The position numbers were made by a program, and so were the translations under genes. From positions 1 through 64,000 of the forward strand of contig NZ_SNZJ01000015.1 in the NCBI RefSeq assembly GCF_004363555.1: a stretch of DNA of 64,000 nt, in the 5' to 3' direction. The notes under the pieces were generated by a model that saw only the letters and a list, made by a program, of their open reading frames with translations, had not been told where the DNA came from and searched no databases. Positions within the stretch are counted from its first letter, which is position 1; each line of letters begins with the position of its first letter. Source of the DNA: Halomonas ventosae. GTDB lineage: Bacteria; Pseudomonadota; Gammaproteobacteria; Pseudomonadales; Halomonadaceae. Shown here piece by piece: positions 53,855 to 63,397 of this stretch.

Positions 53855-54931
53855 ATGGAACTCAAGAACGACCGCTTTCTGCGCGCCCTGGCGCGTCAAC
53901 CCGTCGACCGTACCCCGGTATGGATGATGCGCCAGGCCGGCCGCTACCTGCCGGAGTATCGTGAGGTGCGTGGCCATGCCGGCAGCTTCATGGACCTGTG
54001 CCGCAACCAGGAGCTGGCCTGCGAGGTCACCCTGCAGCCGTTGGAACGCTACCCCCTGGATGCGGCCATCCTCTTCTCGGACATCCTGACCATCCCCGAT
54101 GCCATGGGGCTGGGGCTCTACTTCGAGACCGGCGAGGGGCCGAAATTCCGCAAGCCGGTGCGCACCGCGGCCGAGGTGGAGGCCCTGCAGGCGCCGGACG
54201 CCGAGCGCGACCTGGACTACGTGATGCGCGCAGTCTCCACCATCCGCCGCGAGCTGAACGGCCGGGTGCCGCTGATCGGTTTCTCCGGCAGCCCCTGGAC
54301 GCTGGCCACCTACATGGTGGAGGGGGCTTCCAGCAAGGACTTCCGCCACGTCAAGACGATGCTCTATGACGCACCGGACACCATGCATCGGCTGCTCGAT
54401 ACCCTGGCCCATGCGGTCACCGACTACCTCAACGCCCAGATCCGCGCCGGCGCCCAGGCGGTACAGATCTTCGATACCTGGGGCGGCGCGCTCTCCACGC
54501 CGGCCTACCTGGAGTTCTCGCTGCGCTACATGGAGCAGATCGTCGCCGGCCTGATCCGTGAGCACGAGGGGCGCCGGGTGCCGGTGATCCTGTTCACCAA
54601 GAATGGCGGCCAGTGGCTCGAGGACATCGCGGCGGCCGGCTCCGATGCCGTTGGCCTGGACTGGACCACCGAGCTCTCCGTTGCCCGGGCGCGGGTCGGC
54701 CATCGCGTCGCCCTGCAGGGCAACCTCGACCCCCACGTGCTGTTTGCCCGCCCCTCGGCAATCCGTGCCGAGGTGGCGCGTACCCTCGACAGCTTCGGTC
54801 ACGGGCCCGGCCATGTCTTCAACCTGGGGCACGGCATCAACCAGTTCACCGACCCCGACCATGTCACGGCCTTCATGGAGGCCCTCCACGACCTCAGCCC
54901 CGCCTACCACCGCAACATCGCCCATGGCTGA
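53855..54931 (+). CDS. hemE: Uroporphyrinogen decarboxylase
   Basis: This enzyme decarboxylates uroporphyrinogen III to coproporphyrinogen III in haem synthesis. The 358-residue protein has the N-terminal signature [15 protein letters not shown] (about 23-37), the [14 protein letters not shown] loop, and [16 protein letters not shown] near residue 140. The stop overlaps the start of the VanZ-like gene. Confidence 0.97.
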   Translation: MELKNDRFLRALARQPVDRTPVWMMRQAGRYLPEYREVRGHAGSFMDLCRNQELACEVTLQPLERYPLDAAILFSDILTIPDAMGLGLYFETGEGPKFRKPVRTAAEVEALQAPDAERDLDYVMRAVSTIRRELNGRVPLIGFSGSPWTLATYMVEGASSKDFRHVKTMLYDAPDTMHRLLDTLAHAVTDYLNAQIRAGAQAVQIFDTWGGALSTPAYLEFSLRYMEQIVAGLIREHEGRRVPVILFTKNGGQWLEDIAAAGSDAVGLDWTTELSVARARVGHRVALQGNLDPHVLFARPSAIRAEVARTLDSFGHGPGHVFNLGHGINQFTDPDHVTAFMEALHDLSPAYHRNIAHG

Positions 54932-55331
54932 CTGGCTCTACCGGGTGGCGGCCGGAGAGGACCGGCAGTGGCGCCGCCGCTGGGCGGTGCTGGCCGGCCT
55001 GGCCGCCCTGGTGATCGCCTGGGGCAGCCTGACGCCCGGCAGCGAGCTGCCCGAGACGCTGCCCTGGGACAAGGCCAGTCACTTCATCGGCTATGCCGGC
55101 CTGGCGGGCCTGCTCGGGCTCGCCGGGGTCCGCCTGTCGCTGGCCTTCCTGGCCGCGTTGCTGCTGGGCATCGTCATCGAGGTTGCCCAGCTCCCCGTGC
55201 CCGGCCGCCTCGGTGGCGACTGGGCCGATATCCTGGCCAACGGCCTGGGTGCCGCCTCGGCGGCACTGGGGCTGCATGGTTTCCGTCGGGTCTGCCTGGG
55301 GCGTCTGCCACGCCGCGTGTCGCGCTCCTAG
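54924..55331 (+). CDS. VanZ-like membrane protein
   Basis: This 135-residue protein has about four membrane segments and the VanZ-family pattern [25 protein letters not shown] (about 35-58), then a [19 protein letters not shown] stretch. VanZ was found with teicoplanin resistance, but short proteobacterial members have unknown function. It overlaps hemE by 8 bp. Its stop is on a CTAG that also gives the stop of the convergent gene at 55328. Confidence 0.83.
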   Translation: MADWLYRVAAGEDRQWRRRWAVLAGLAALVIAWGSLTPGSELPETLPWDKASHFIGYAGLAGLLGLAGVRLSLAFLAALLLGIVIEVAQLPVPGRLGGDWADILANGLGAASAALGLHGFRRVCLGRLPRRVSRS

Positions 55332-55831
55332 GGGCGCGGCTCGGCGCTGGCGTCGGGCTCTGCCTGGCCGCCGGTCGCAAGGTCCAGGGTCGGTTCGCTG
55401 GCGCTGCGCTCAGGGCGGTGGCGCTCGGCGGGGCGCAGCACCCGGGCGTTGCCCAGCACGCTCTCTTCCTCGGGCGCGACGCTGCTCGCCGCGCTGGTCC
55501 AGGCGGCCTCGCGGTCATGCACCGCCGGCCGCCGCTCCCAGGAGCGAGTGACCACGGCGCCGGGGGCGAAGCCGGGGCGCTGGGCGGCCAGGTGGTGGGG
55601 CAGCAGCCAGAGCTCGGCGAGCAGGCGCAGCGCCACGGCGGCCAGCAGCCAGCCGCCCCCGGCCAGGGCCAGCGCCGGCCAGGCGGAGGCCCAGTCGACG
55701 GGGGCGAGCCAGGGCGTGCGTGGGGCCAGCCACAGGGCAGCGCCGGCCAGCAGGCCGAGCTGCAGCAGCAGATGGCAGGTCAGCAGGGTGGTGCGGGCCA
55801 GCGGTCGACGGGGAAACAGGAACTGTCGCAT
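55328..55831 (-). CDS. Uncharacterised two-helix membrane protein
   Basis: I do not recognise this 167-residue protein. It starts MRQFLFPRRPLARTT, has two hydrophobic helices (about 14-37 and 50-75) and then a soluble, charged C-terminal half (Arg/Glu-rich, about 80-167). GGGAGGACCCCG precedes the ATG, a good ribosome site, which supports a real gene. It converges on the VanZ-like gene and shares the CTAG stop. Confidence 0.65.
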   Translation of the reverse strand: MRQFLFPRRPLARTTLLTCHLLLQLGLLAGAALWLAPRTPWLAPVDWASAWPALALAGGGWLLAAVALRLLAELWLLPHHLAAQRPGFAPGAVVTRSWERRPAVHDREAAWTSAASSVAPEEESVLGNARVLRPAERHRPERSASEPTLDLATGGQAEPDASAEPRP

Positions 55832-56047
55832 CGGGGTCCTCCCGGGGGATGCACATCGTGGTGATGAGTCGGGCCGACGTCCATGCCGGCCAGGGCAGGA
55901 TGCTACCCCAGATCCCGTCGCCCTGCAGTCTTCGCGTATCGCCATGTTGACCAACGGGGGTGGGCTTGCCAATGTGGAACGAGAGGCGGAAGTGGGGTGT
56001 CCCGTCGGGAGGACTTCCGTCAACTCACCCAGCATCAAGGAGCGGCT

Positions 56048-56476
56048 ATGACAACCTATATCGTGGTGGCTGATGCGGCGCGGGCTCGGCTGTTCACCCG
56101 CAATGGACTCAAGGTCAGCGAGCAGGACAGCCTCGTCCATGCCGAGGGGCGCATGCACGAGGGGGACCTGGTGACGGACCGCGGTGGCGACGTCCACGAG
56201 TCGACCTCGACGACGGCGCGCAGCGCCGGCGGGGAGAATGTCGCGACCCAGCACCACGAGGAGATCTTCGCCCGCGAGGTCGCCGAGCGGCTCTATCGCG
56301 CCCGCGTCGACAACACCATGGAGAAGCTGATCCTGGTGGCACCGCCGCGCTTCCTCGGCCAGCTGCGGGACAAGGTCGATGGCCCGACCGCCAAGCTGGT
56401 GATCCACACCCTGGCCAAGGATCTCACCAAGGCCTCCCTCGCCGATATCCAGGAGGCGGTCAGCGACCTGCGCTAG
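56048..56476 (+). CDS. Host-attachment-family protein
   Basis: This 142-residue cytosolic protein belongs to a family named from an Agrobacterium host-attachment factor. Features are YIVVADAARARLFTR at the N-terminus, a variable middle, HEEIFAREVAERLYRAR, and ILVAPPRFLGQLRD...TLAKDLTKASLADIQ. The fold resembles ribosome-release-factor domains (baeRF), so a role in translation is as likely as attachment; neither is shown. AAGGAG precedes the ATG. A GC hairpin follows. Confidence 0.85.
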   Translation: MTTYIVVADAARARLFTRNGLKVSEQDSLVHAEGRMHEGDLVTDRGGDVHESTSTTARSAGGENVATQHHEEIFAREVAERLYRARVDNTMEKLILVAPPRFLGQLRDKVDGPTAKLVIHTLAKDLTKASLADIQEAVSDLR

Positions 56477-56496
56477 CCACGCGCTGGTCCTCTCCC

Positions 56497-56524
56497 CGCG
56501 GCCCGGCCCTTTCGCCGGGCCGCG
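56497..56524. terminator. GC hairpin between convergent genes
   Basis: CGCGGCCCGGC and GCCGGGCCGCG form an 11-bp stem with a 6-nt loop in the 53-bp gap between the host-attachment and LysR genes. It has no T run. Confidence 0.55.
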
Positions 56525-56529
56525 CTGCG

Positions 56530-57456
56530 TCAGGGCACCTGGGGCAGATCGATCTGGTCGCTGCGGCGGATGCCCTCGGTCATCTGCCGGCACAGCTTGA
56601 GGAACTCGCGCATGCCGGTGGCCAGGTACTTGTGGCGGTGCCAGATGAAGGTGAACTGGCGGCTCAGGTCCAGCTCCGGGGTGGCGATGGGCACCAGGCT
56701 GCCGCGGCGGAAGGCGTCGCGCAGCGCCAGCTTCGAGACGCAGCCGATGCCGAGCCCCGATTCCACCGCCCGCTTGATGCCCTCGGTATGTTCCAGCTCC
56801 AGCAGGATGTTGAAGCGCCCGCGGCGGTGACGGGCCGCCTGCTCCAGGGTCAGCCGGGTGCCGGAGCCCTGCTCGCGCATGATCCAGGCCTCGCGCAGCA
56901 GGCGGTCCAGCTCCACCGGGCCGGCCGTGGCGAGCGGGTGGCGGGGCGAGCAGAACACCGCCAGCTCGTCCTCCACCCAGGGCTGGGTGATCACGTCCTC
57001 CTCCTCGCACTGCCCCTCGATCAGCCCCAGGTCGAGCCCGTGCTGGCGAACGCTGTCGATGATGGTCCGGGTGTTGCGCACCGAGAGGCGAACCCGGCTG
57101 CCCGGATGGCGCTGCATGAAGTCGCTGATCAGCAGGGTCGCCAGGTAGTTGCCGATGGTCAGGGTGGCGCCCACGTCCAGGGTGCCGATGCCCTGCTGGC
57201 CACGCAGCAGCTCCTCCACTTCCTCGGCCCGGTCGAGCAGGGCCACCGCCTTGGGCAGCAGCTGGAAGCCCAGGGCATTGAGCTTGAGGCGCTTGCCTAT
57301 GCGGTCGAGCAGCCGGCAGTCGAACTGCCGCTCCAGCTCGGCCAGCGCGGTACTGGTCGCCGACTGCGAGAGCGCCAGGGCGCGGGCCGCCCGGGAGACG
57401 CTCTCGTGCTGGGCCACGGCGACGAAGACTTCCAGCTGGCGCAGGGTGTAACGCAT
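56530..57456 (-). CDS. LysR-family regulator, FinR-like
   Basis: This 308-residue regulator has an N-terminal winged HTH (about 1-60: LRQLEVFVAVAQHESVSRAARALALSQ, ending in SATSTALAELE) and a periplasmic-binding-like effector domain. It is divergent from fpr with an AT-rich 157-bp region between, the arrangement of FinR and fprA in Pseudomonas putida, where FinR activates fpr under oxidative stress. A perfect-core palindrome in that region is its likely site. The frame has no upstream extension. Confidence 0.85.
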   Translation of the reverse strand: MRYTLRQLEVFVAVAQHESVSRAARALALSQSATSTALAELERQFDCRLLDRIGKRLKLNALGFQLLPKAVALLDRAEEVEELLRGQQGIGTLDVGATLTIGNYLATLLISDFMQRHPGSRVRLSVRNTRTIIDSVRQHGLDLGLIEGQCEEEDVITQPWVEDELAVFCSPRHPLATAGPVELDRLLREAWIMREQGSGTRLTLEQAARHRRGRFNILLELEHTEGIKRAVESGLGIGCVSKLALRDAFRRGSLVPIATPELDLSRQFTFIWHRHKYLATGMREFLKLCRQMTEGIRRSDQIDLPQVP

Positions 57457-57500
57457 GACGTTCCTCGGCGGGTGTGATACCTAGAGCTGATATCCACAGT

Positions 57501-57519
57501 ATAGATAAGTGTTATCCAT
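57501..57519. promoter_or_regulatory. LysR-type palindrome upstream of fpr
   Basis: ATAGATAAGTGTTATCCAT has a GATAA-GTG-TTATC core and outer AT/AT pairs; only one pair of 19 positions breaks symmetry. It fits the T-N11-A pattern of LysR sites and lies 95 bp before fpr and 45 bp before the regulator ATG. Confidence 0.6.
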
Positions 57520-57613
57520 ACAATCCATTTAACAGATATTGCCCCGACTCTTAGAATTGCAATCAAAGATTGGCTGTCCGGTCTATTCTATTCTGGAATA
57601 TCAAGGAGTCGGC

Positions 57614-58390
57614 ATGAGCAAGTTTGCGCTTGAGGACGTTCTGAGTGTGCACCACTGGAACGATACCCTGTTCAGTTTCCGGACCACCCGTGAGCGCAGC
57701 CTGCGCTTCAAGAACGGCCAGTTCGTGATGATCGGCCTCGAGGTGAACGGCAAGCCGCTGATGCGGGCCTACTCCATCGCCAGCCCTAACTACGAGGACC
57801 ACCTCGAGTTCTTCAGCATCAAGGTGCCTGACGGCCCCCTGACCTCGAGGCTGCAGCACCTCAAGGTGGGCGACCAGATCATGGTCAGCCGCAAGCCCAC
57901 CGGCACCCTGGTCACCGACGACCTGCTGCCGGGGCGCAACCTCTACCTGCTCTCCACCGGCACTGGCCTGGCCCCGTTCATGAGCCTGATCCAGGACCCG
58001 GAGGTCTACGAGCGTTTCGAGAAGGTGGTGCTGGTGCACGGCGTGCGCAACGTCAGCGAGCTGGCCTACGCCGACTTCATCCAGAAGGACCTGCCGGCCC
58101 ACGAGTACCTCGGCGAGGAGATCAGCGACAAGCTGGTCTACTACCCCACCGTGACCCGCGAGACCTTCCATACCATGGGGCGCCTCACCGACCATATCCG
58201 CAGCGGCAAGCTGGCCGAGGACACCGGCCTGCCGGCCATCGACCCCAAGCAGGATCGCGCCATGATCTGCGGCAGCCCGGCGATGCTCGATGACACCAGC
58301 CACCTGCTGGACGAGCTCGGGTTCACCATCTCGCCGCGCATGGGCGAGCCCGGCGACTATGTCATCGAGCGGGCCTTCGTCGAGAAATAG
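57614..58390 (+). CDS. fpr: Ferredoxin--NADP reductase
   Basis: This FAD enzyme exchanges electrons between NADPH and ferredoxin or flavodoxin, and supplies reducing power in oxidative stress. The 258-residue protein has FVMIGLEVNGKPLMRAYSIASPNYED (FAD-binding RAYSIAS near residue 51), GPLTSRLQHLK, the NADP-binding STGTGLAPFMSLI (about 115-127) and a C-terminal VIERAFVEK typical of subclass I/IIA bacterial Fpr. AAGGAG precedes the ATG. A bidirectional terminator follows. Confidence 0.95.
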   Translation: MSKFALEDVLSVHHWNDTLFSFRTTRERSLRFKNGQFVMIGLEVNGKPLMRAYSIASPNYEDHLEFFSIKVPDGPLTSRLQHLKVGDQIMVSRKPTGTLVTDDLLPGRNLYLLSTGTGLAPFMSLIQDPEVYERFEKVVLVHGVRNVSELAYADFIQKDLPAHEYLGEEISDKLVYYPTVTRETFHTMGRLTDHIRSGKLAEDTGLPAIDPKQDRAMICGSPAMLDDTSHLLDELGFTISPRMGEPGDYVIERAFVEK

Positions 58391-58422
58391 GCGCCGAGCT
58401 TCAAGCGCCGAGCCGCCAAGCT
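58391..58422. repeat. Degenerate octamer-like repeat after fpr
   Basis: Directly after the fpr stop, GCGCCGAGC occurs twice and AGCTTCAAGC...GCCAAGCT forms an imperfect inverted repeat. It contains one AGCCGCCAAGC unit identical to the array at the left edge of the window. Confidence 0.5.
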
Positions 58423-58459
58423 GTTCGGTGACGGGCAGCAGGTAGCAAGGCAGAAACGC

Positions 58460-58499
58460 GAAACCCCACCAGGCCGACCTCCAGTGGGGTTTCTTGTTA
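58460..58499. terminator. Bidirectional terminator fpr / glnK
   Basis: GAAACCCCAC (58460-58469) and GTGGGGTTTC (58484-58493) make a perfect 10-bp stem, followed on the plus strand by TTGTTAA and on the minus strand by GCGTTTC. It lies between convergent fpr and glnK. Confidence 0.8.
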
Positions 58500-58520
58500 A
58501 TTGTTACCTGGACCTAGACT

Positions 58521-58568
58521 CCGCTTGGCCGCTTGGCCGCTTGGCCGCTTGGCCGCTTGGCCGCTTGG
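58521..58568. repeat. Octamer tandem repeat abutting glnK
   Basis: Six perfect copies of CCGCTTGG (AAGCGGCC read on the minus strand) end three bases from the glnK stop codon. The unit differs by one base from the AAGCCGCC unit at the left edge of the window. It will be transcribed as the 3' untranslated region of glnK. Confidence 0.95.
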
Positions 58569-58571
58569 CGC

Positions 58572-58967
<396 letters not shown>

Positions 58968-59004
58968 TCATTGTGCCAGAGCATACACCCGGTGCGGGAG
59001 GAAT

Positions 59005-59028
59005 AAAAAAGGCCCCCCGAAGGGGGCC
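59005..59028 (-). terminator. UUCG-tetraloop terminator after amtB
   Basis: On the minus strand GGCCCCC-TTCG-GGGGGCC is followed by TTTTTT: a 7-bp GC stem with the extra-stable C(UUCG)G loop. It lies between amtB and the downstream glnK, ending or attenuating the glnK-amtB transcript. Confidence 0.95.
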
Positions 59029-59062
59029 CGGTTGAGCGTGCTCGTGCATTCCGGGGCCAGGC

Positions 59063-60313
59063 TCACTTCTTCGAGGCGCTGAACTCGGGGTAGGCTTCCA
59101 GCCCGCACTCGGTCAGGTCGACGCCTTCGTACTCTTCTTCCTCGGTGACCCGGATGCCCATCACGGCCTTGAGGATCAGCCAGACGACCAGGCTGGCCAC
59201 GAACACCCAGACGAAGATGCCGAGGATGCCGATGATCTGGGGGCCAAAGCCGGCCTCGGCGTTGGTGAAGGGGACCGCCAGCACGCCCCAGATGCCCACC
59301 ACGCCGTGGGCGGAGATGGCGCCTACCGGGTCATCGAGCTTGAGCTTGTCGAGCACCACGATGGAGGTGACGACCAGCAGGCCACCCACGGCACCGATCA
59401 GCACGGCCCCCAGGGCGCTGGGCGACAGCGGGTCGGCGGTGATGGCCACCAGGCCGGCGATGGCACCGTTCAGGGCCATGGTCAGGTCGGCCTTGCGGAA
59501 CCACAGCTTGGCCAGGACCAGGGCGGCGATCACGCCCCCGGCGGCGGCCGCGTTGGTGTTGACGAACACCTGGGCCACGTTGTTGGCGGAGGCGACGTCG
59601 GACATCTTCAGCTCGGAGCCGCCGTTGAAGCCGAACCAGCCCATCCACAAGATGAAGGTACCCAGGGTGGCCAGCGGCAGGTTGGCGCCGGGAATGGCGT
59701 AGATGCTGCCGTCCTTGCCGTACTTGCCCTTGCGCGGACCGAGCACCAGCACGCCGGCCAGGGCCGCGGCGGCACCAGCGAGGTGCACGATGCCGGAACC
59801 GGCATAGTCGGAGTAGCCGACCTCGGCCAGCCAGCCGCCACCCCAGGTCCAGTAGCCCGACACCGGGTAGATGAAGCCGGTCATGACCACCGCGAAGGCC
59901 AGGAAGGCCCACAGCTTCATGCGCTCGGCCACGGCACCCGAGACGATGGACATGGCGGTGGCCACGAACACCACCTGGAAGAAGAAGTCCGAGCGCATCG
60001 AGTAGTAGGGGGCGTCGTCACCGCCGGCCAGTACCGCGTCGACACCGTTCTCGCTGCCGATCAGTGCGCCCAGGCTCGGCAGGACGCCGCCCGCGCCGCT
60101 GGAGTACATCAGGTAGTAGCCCACCAGCAGGTACATGGTGCAGGCGATGGCGAACAGGGCGATGTTCTTGGTCAGGATCTCGGCGGTGTTCTTGGAGCGC
60201 ACCAGGCCCGCCTCGAGCATCGAGAAGCCGGCCGCCATCCACATCACCAGGACGCCGCAGATCAGGAAGTAGAAGGTATCGAGCGCGTAGCTCAGCTCCG
60301 GTAATTCGACCAT
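59063..60313 (-). CDS. amtB: Ammonium transporter
   Basis: This trimeric channel imports ammonium. The 416-residue protein has about 11 helices without an obvious signal peptide, starting ALDTFYFLICGVLVMWMAAG, and the family landmarks SMLEAGLVRSKNT, DYAGSGIVHLAGAAAALAG (with one pore His near residue 170), FGFNGGSEL and a C-terminal AHGVVGIWGVLAVP (second pore His). GGAGAG precedes the ATG. It sits between two PII genes, which regulate it by plugging the pore. Confidence 0.96.
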   Translation of the reverse strand: MVELPELSYALDTFYFLICGVLVMWMAAGFSMLEAGLVRSKNTAEILTKNIALFAIACTMYLLVGYYLMYSSGAGGVLPSLGALIGSENGVDAVLAGGDDAPYYSMRSDFFFQVVFVATAMSIVSGAVAERMKLWAFLAFAVVMTGFIYPVSGYWTWGGGWLAEVGYSDYAGSGIVHLAGAAAALAGVLVLGPRKGKYGKDGSIYAIPGANLPLATLGTFILWMGWFGFNGGSELKMSDVASANNVAQVFVNTNAAAAGGVIAALVLAKLWFRKADLTMALNGAIAGLVAITADPLSPSALGAVLIGAVGGLLVVTSIVVLDKLKLDDPVGAISAHGVVGIWGVLAVPFTNAEAGFGPQIIGILGIFVWVFVASLVVWLILKAVMGIRVTEEEEYEGVDLTECGLEAYPEFSASKK

Positions 60314-60353
60314 GAGGGTCTCTCCACGTCAGGAATGGGAAGTGGGGCGTCGG

Positions 60354-60773
<420 letters not shown>

Positions 60774-60983
60774 TCAGTGAATATGGCTTTGATATCAGCG
60801 TGATGAAGTGGATGTCGGGGCAGGTTTCCGGCAGGGGGAGGCGCGGTGTCGCCGCGGCTGCCCTGTTGTGGTGCGCGGCCGTGGTGCGCATGCTCCACAA
60901 GGGGGCGGCGGCGAAGAATGCGTCGGACGAGGGCCTTGCGTATCCTGTGGGCAGGCATCCCATCACGATTCAGGAGAGACACC

Positions 60984-61325
60984 ATGGTGAGCCATGATCG
61001 CATCAGCCGCCTGGCCCAGCAGATCGGCGACCGCCTGCAGGGCGCCTCCCAGGCCCCGGAGGAGGTACAGAAGGGCATCCAGCAGGTGGTGAAGGGCGCC
61101 TTCGATCGCCTGGAGTTGGTCTCGCGGGAGGATTTCGACATCCTGATGGACGTCTTGCAGCGCACCCGGGCGCGGGTCGAGGCGCTGGAGACGCAGGTGG
61201 CGGCCCTCGAGGCGGCGCTGGACGACAACGCCTCGCGGGAGGCGACGCCGAGCGAGCCGCCCGCCGCGCTGCCGGAGGCGCCGAGCCCCGAGGAGGATGC
61301 CGGCGCCGGCGAGACCGACCGCTGA
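60984..61325 (+). CDS. ubiK: Ubiquinone biosynthesis accessory factor
   Basis: This BMFP-family protein (113 residues) assists the Ubi enzymes by binding UbiJ. The N-terminal half is an amphipathic helix region (RISRLAQQIGDRLQGA), followed by a trimeric coiled coil (FDILMDVLQRTRARVEALETQVAALEAAL, about 50-78) and an acidic Pro/Glu tail. CAGGAGAG precedes the ATG. It lies between glnK-amtB and comM, as in pseudomonads. Confidence 0.9.
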   Translation: MVSHDRISRLAQQIGDRLQGASQAPEEVQKGIQQVVKGAFDRLELVSREDFDILMDVLQRTRARVEALETQVAALEAALDDNASREATPSEPPAALPEAPSPEEDAGAGETDR

Positions 61326-61399
61326 CCCCCCGGCCGGTGCCGGGCGCATCCCGTCGGGCTGGGCTAGCCTGAGGGCAGACGGGCTGCGAGGGATCGCCG

Positions 61400-62902
61400 A
61401 TGACGCTGGCAATCATCCACACCCGGGCCGGCCTCGGACTCGAGGCGCCCGAGGTGCTGGTGGAGGTACACCTGGCCAACGGCCTGCCCGGCATGACCCT
61501 GGTGGGTCTGCCGGAGGCCGCCGTCAAGGAGAGCCGCGAGCGGGTGCGCAGTGCCCTGGTGAACGCCGGATTCGACTTCCCGTTGCGGCGGATAACCCTC
61601 AACCTGGCGCCCGCCGACCTGCCTAAGGAGGGGGGCCGCTTCGACCTGCCCATCGCCCTGGGCCTGCTGGTGGCCTCCGGCCAGGTGCCGCCCGAAGCGC
61701 TGGCGGGCGTCGAGTGCGCGGGCGAGCTGGCCCTGGATGGCCGCCTGCGCCCGGTGTCCGGCGTCCTGCCGCTGGCCATGGCGACACACCGCGCCGGCCG
61801 GCGCCTGATCGTGCCGCGGGCCAACGCCGACGAGGCGGCCCTGGCCGGCGACCTCGAGGTACTGCCGGCGGATCACCTGCTGGAGGTGGTGGCCCACCTG
61901 CTGGGCCAGTCGCCCATCTCGCCCCACCGCGCCCCGACAGCCGTCCTGGCCCCCGAGGCGGGCCCTGACCTGGCGGAGGTGCGTGGCCAGCACCAGGCCC
62001 GTCGCGCCCTGGAAGTGGCCGCCGCCGGCGGGCATAACCTGCTGTTCGCCGGCCCGCCCGGGACCGGCAAGACCATGCTGGCCAGCCGCCTGCCGGGCAT
62101 CCTGCCGCCGCTCTCCGAGGAGGAGGCTCTCGAGGTGGCGGCCATCCGCTCGGTCAGCGGGCTTTCGCATGCGGAGGAGTGGGGCGTGCGCCCCTTCCGT
62201 GCCCCGCACCATACCGCCAGTGCCGTGGCCCTGGTGGGTGGCGGCTCCCGGCCGCGGCCCGGCGAGATCTCCCTGGCCCACCGCGGGGTGCTGTTCCTCG
62301 ACGAGCTGCCGGAGTTCTCGCGACACGTGCTGGAGGTGATGCGCGAGCCCATGGAGTCGGGGCAGATCCATATCGCCCGGGCCAGCCACGAGCGGCGCTA
62401 CCCTGCGGGGTTCCAGCTGGTGGCGGCCATGAATCCCTGCCCCTGCGGCCACCTGGGCGACCCGCGCCAGGCCTGCCATTGCACGGCGGCCCAGATCCAG
62501 CGCTACCAGGCGCGCCTCTCGGGACCATTGCTCGACCGCATCGACCTGCAGGTGGAGGTGCCGGCGCTGGCGCCGGAGCAACTCACTTCCCGCGAACCGG
62601 GGGAGTCCTCGGCGGTGGTGCGCGAGCGGGTGCTGGCGGCGCGCGCGAGGCAGGCGGCCCGGGGCGCGCTGAACGCGCGGCTGGCCGGGCGGGCCCTGGA
62701 GGAGGCTTGCGCCCTGCAGGCGGCGGATCGTGCCTGGCTGGCCAGCGTGCTGGAGCGTCTCAAGCTCTCGGCCCGGGCCTACCACCGGGTCCTGCGGGTG
62801 GCCCTGACCCTCGCCGACCTGGCCGGTGAGGCGCGTCCCGGGCGTGACCAGCTGATCGAGGCGATCGGCTACCGGCAGCTCGATCGCCTGCTCAAGGGCT
62901 GA
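61400..62902 (+). CDS. comM: Magnesium chelatase-like branch-migration helicase ComM (YifB)
   Basis: This 500-residue AAA+ protein helps integrate DNA during natural transformation by branch migration. An N-terminal Lon-like domain (about 1-170, GLPGMTLVGLPEAAVKESRERV), then the helicase core with Walker A FAGPPGTGKTMLA (about 215-227), Walker B VLFLDELPEF and a cysteine cluster NPCPCGHLGDPRQACHC that may bind zinc, and a C-terminal Mg-chelatase domain. Transformation genes other than this are not in the window. Confidence 0.94.
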   Translation: MTLAIIHTRAGLGLEAPEVLVEVHLANGLPGMTLVGLPEAAVKESRERVRSALVNAGFDFPLRRITLNLAPADLPKEGGRFDLPIALGLLVASGQVPPEALAGVECAGELALDGRLRPVSGVLPLAMATHRAGRRLIVPRANADEAALAGDLEVLPADHLLEVVAHLLGQSPISPHRAPTAVLAPEAGPDLAEVRGQHQARRALEVAAAGGHNLLFAGPPGTGKTMLASRLPGILPPLSEEEALEVAAIRSVSGLSHAEEWGVRPFRAPHHTASAVALVGGGSRPRPGEISLAHRGVLFLDELPEFSRHVLEVMREPMESGQIHIARASHERRYPAGFQLVAAMNPCPCGHLGDPRQACHCTAAQIQRYQARLSGPLLDRIDLQVEVPALAPEQLTSREPGESSAVVRERVLAARARQAARGALNARLAGRALEEACALQAADRAWLASVLERLKLSARAYHRVLRVALTLADLAGEARPGRDQLIEAIGYRQLDRLLKG

Positions 62903-62914
62903 GGACCTGACCGC

Positions 62915-63397
62915 TCAGAGGGCGGTGGCGTCCAGGGCCCCGCTGATCTCGCTGCGCCACTCCGGCTCGCCGTTCCCTGCGCGCCGCAGCTCCAGGCTCA
63001 GGCGATAGGGCAGCAGCTCGCGGTCCGAGAGCTGCAGCCGCGGGCCGTCGGCCTCGAGTCGGCTGTCCAGGCGCCACTGGTTGTCGCCGCCCCCCTCGGC
63101 CATGGCGTCCCGCCATTCCAGTACCTGGGGGCCGTCGCTGACCGCCAGCAGGGCGCGGGTCAGGCTCTCGAGCACGCGCTCGTCGCCGAGCCCCAGGCGC
63201 GGGTCGACCTCCGGCCTGGCCAGCAGCAGGACCTGATCGACCGCCGGGCTGGGCAGGGGCGGCGTCGCCGTGAGCCGCTCGGCGGCGCGCTCGCCCAGCC
63301 CGAACAGCGCCTGGCGCAGCGTGGTCGGCTGCTCCGGCGCAGCGGCACAGCCGGCGAGCAGCAGGGTCGCCAGCAGCAGTGGCAGGTGGGGCTTCAT
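62915..63397 (-). CDS. Putative lipoprotein
   Basis: This 160-residue protein has a type II signal peptide with lipobox LLAGC (Cys 17). The mature part is acidic and Leu/Arg-rich (VDQVLLLARPEVDPRLG, LLPYRLSLELRRA) without a motif I can name; it may be an outer-membrane or periplasmic lipoprotein of a family related to YcfL/penicillin-binding-protein activators, but that is a guess. Its ATG overlaps the stop of the alpha/beta hydrolase gene (ATGA). Confidence 0.75.
   Translation of the reverse strand: MKPHLPLLLATLLLAGCAAAPEQPTTLRQALFGLGERAAERLTATPPLPSPAVDQVLLLARPEVDPRLGLGDERVLESLTRALLAVSDGPQVLEWRDAMAEGGGDNQWRLDSRLEADGPRLQLSDRELLPYRLSLELRRAGNGEPEWRSEISGALDATAL

Noticed and set aside
54924..55331. 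Glycopeptide resistance gene
   Set aside because: Only weak VanZ-family similarity is present, without other van genes, in a Gram-negative genome.
56048..56476. Dedicated host-attachment or pathogenicity locus
   Set aside because: The family is widespread in free-living bacteria and no adhesion or secretion genes are nearby.
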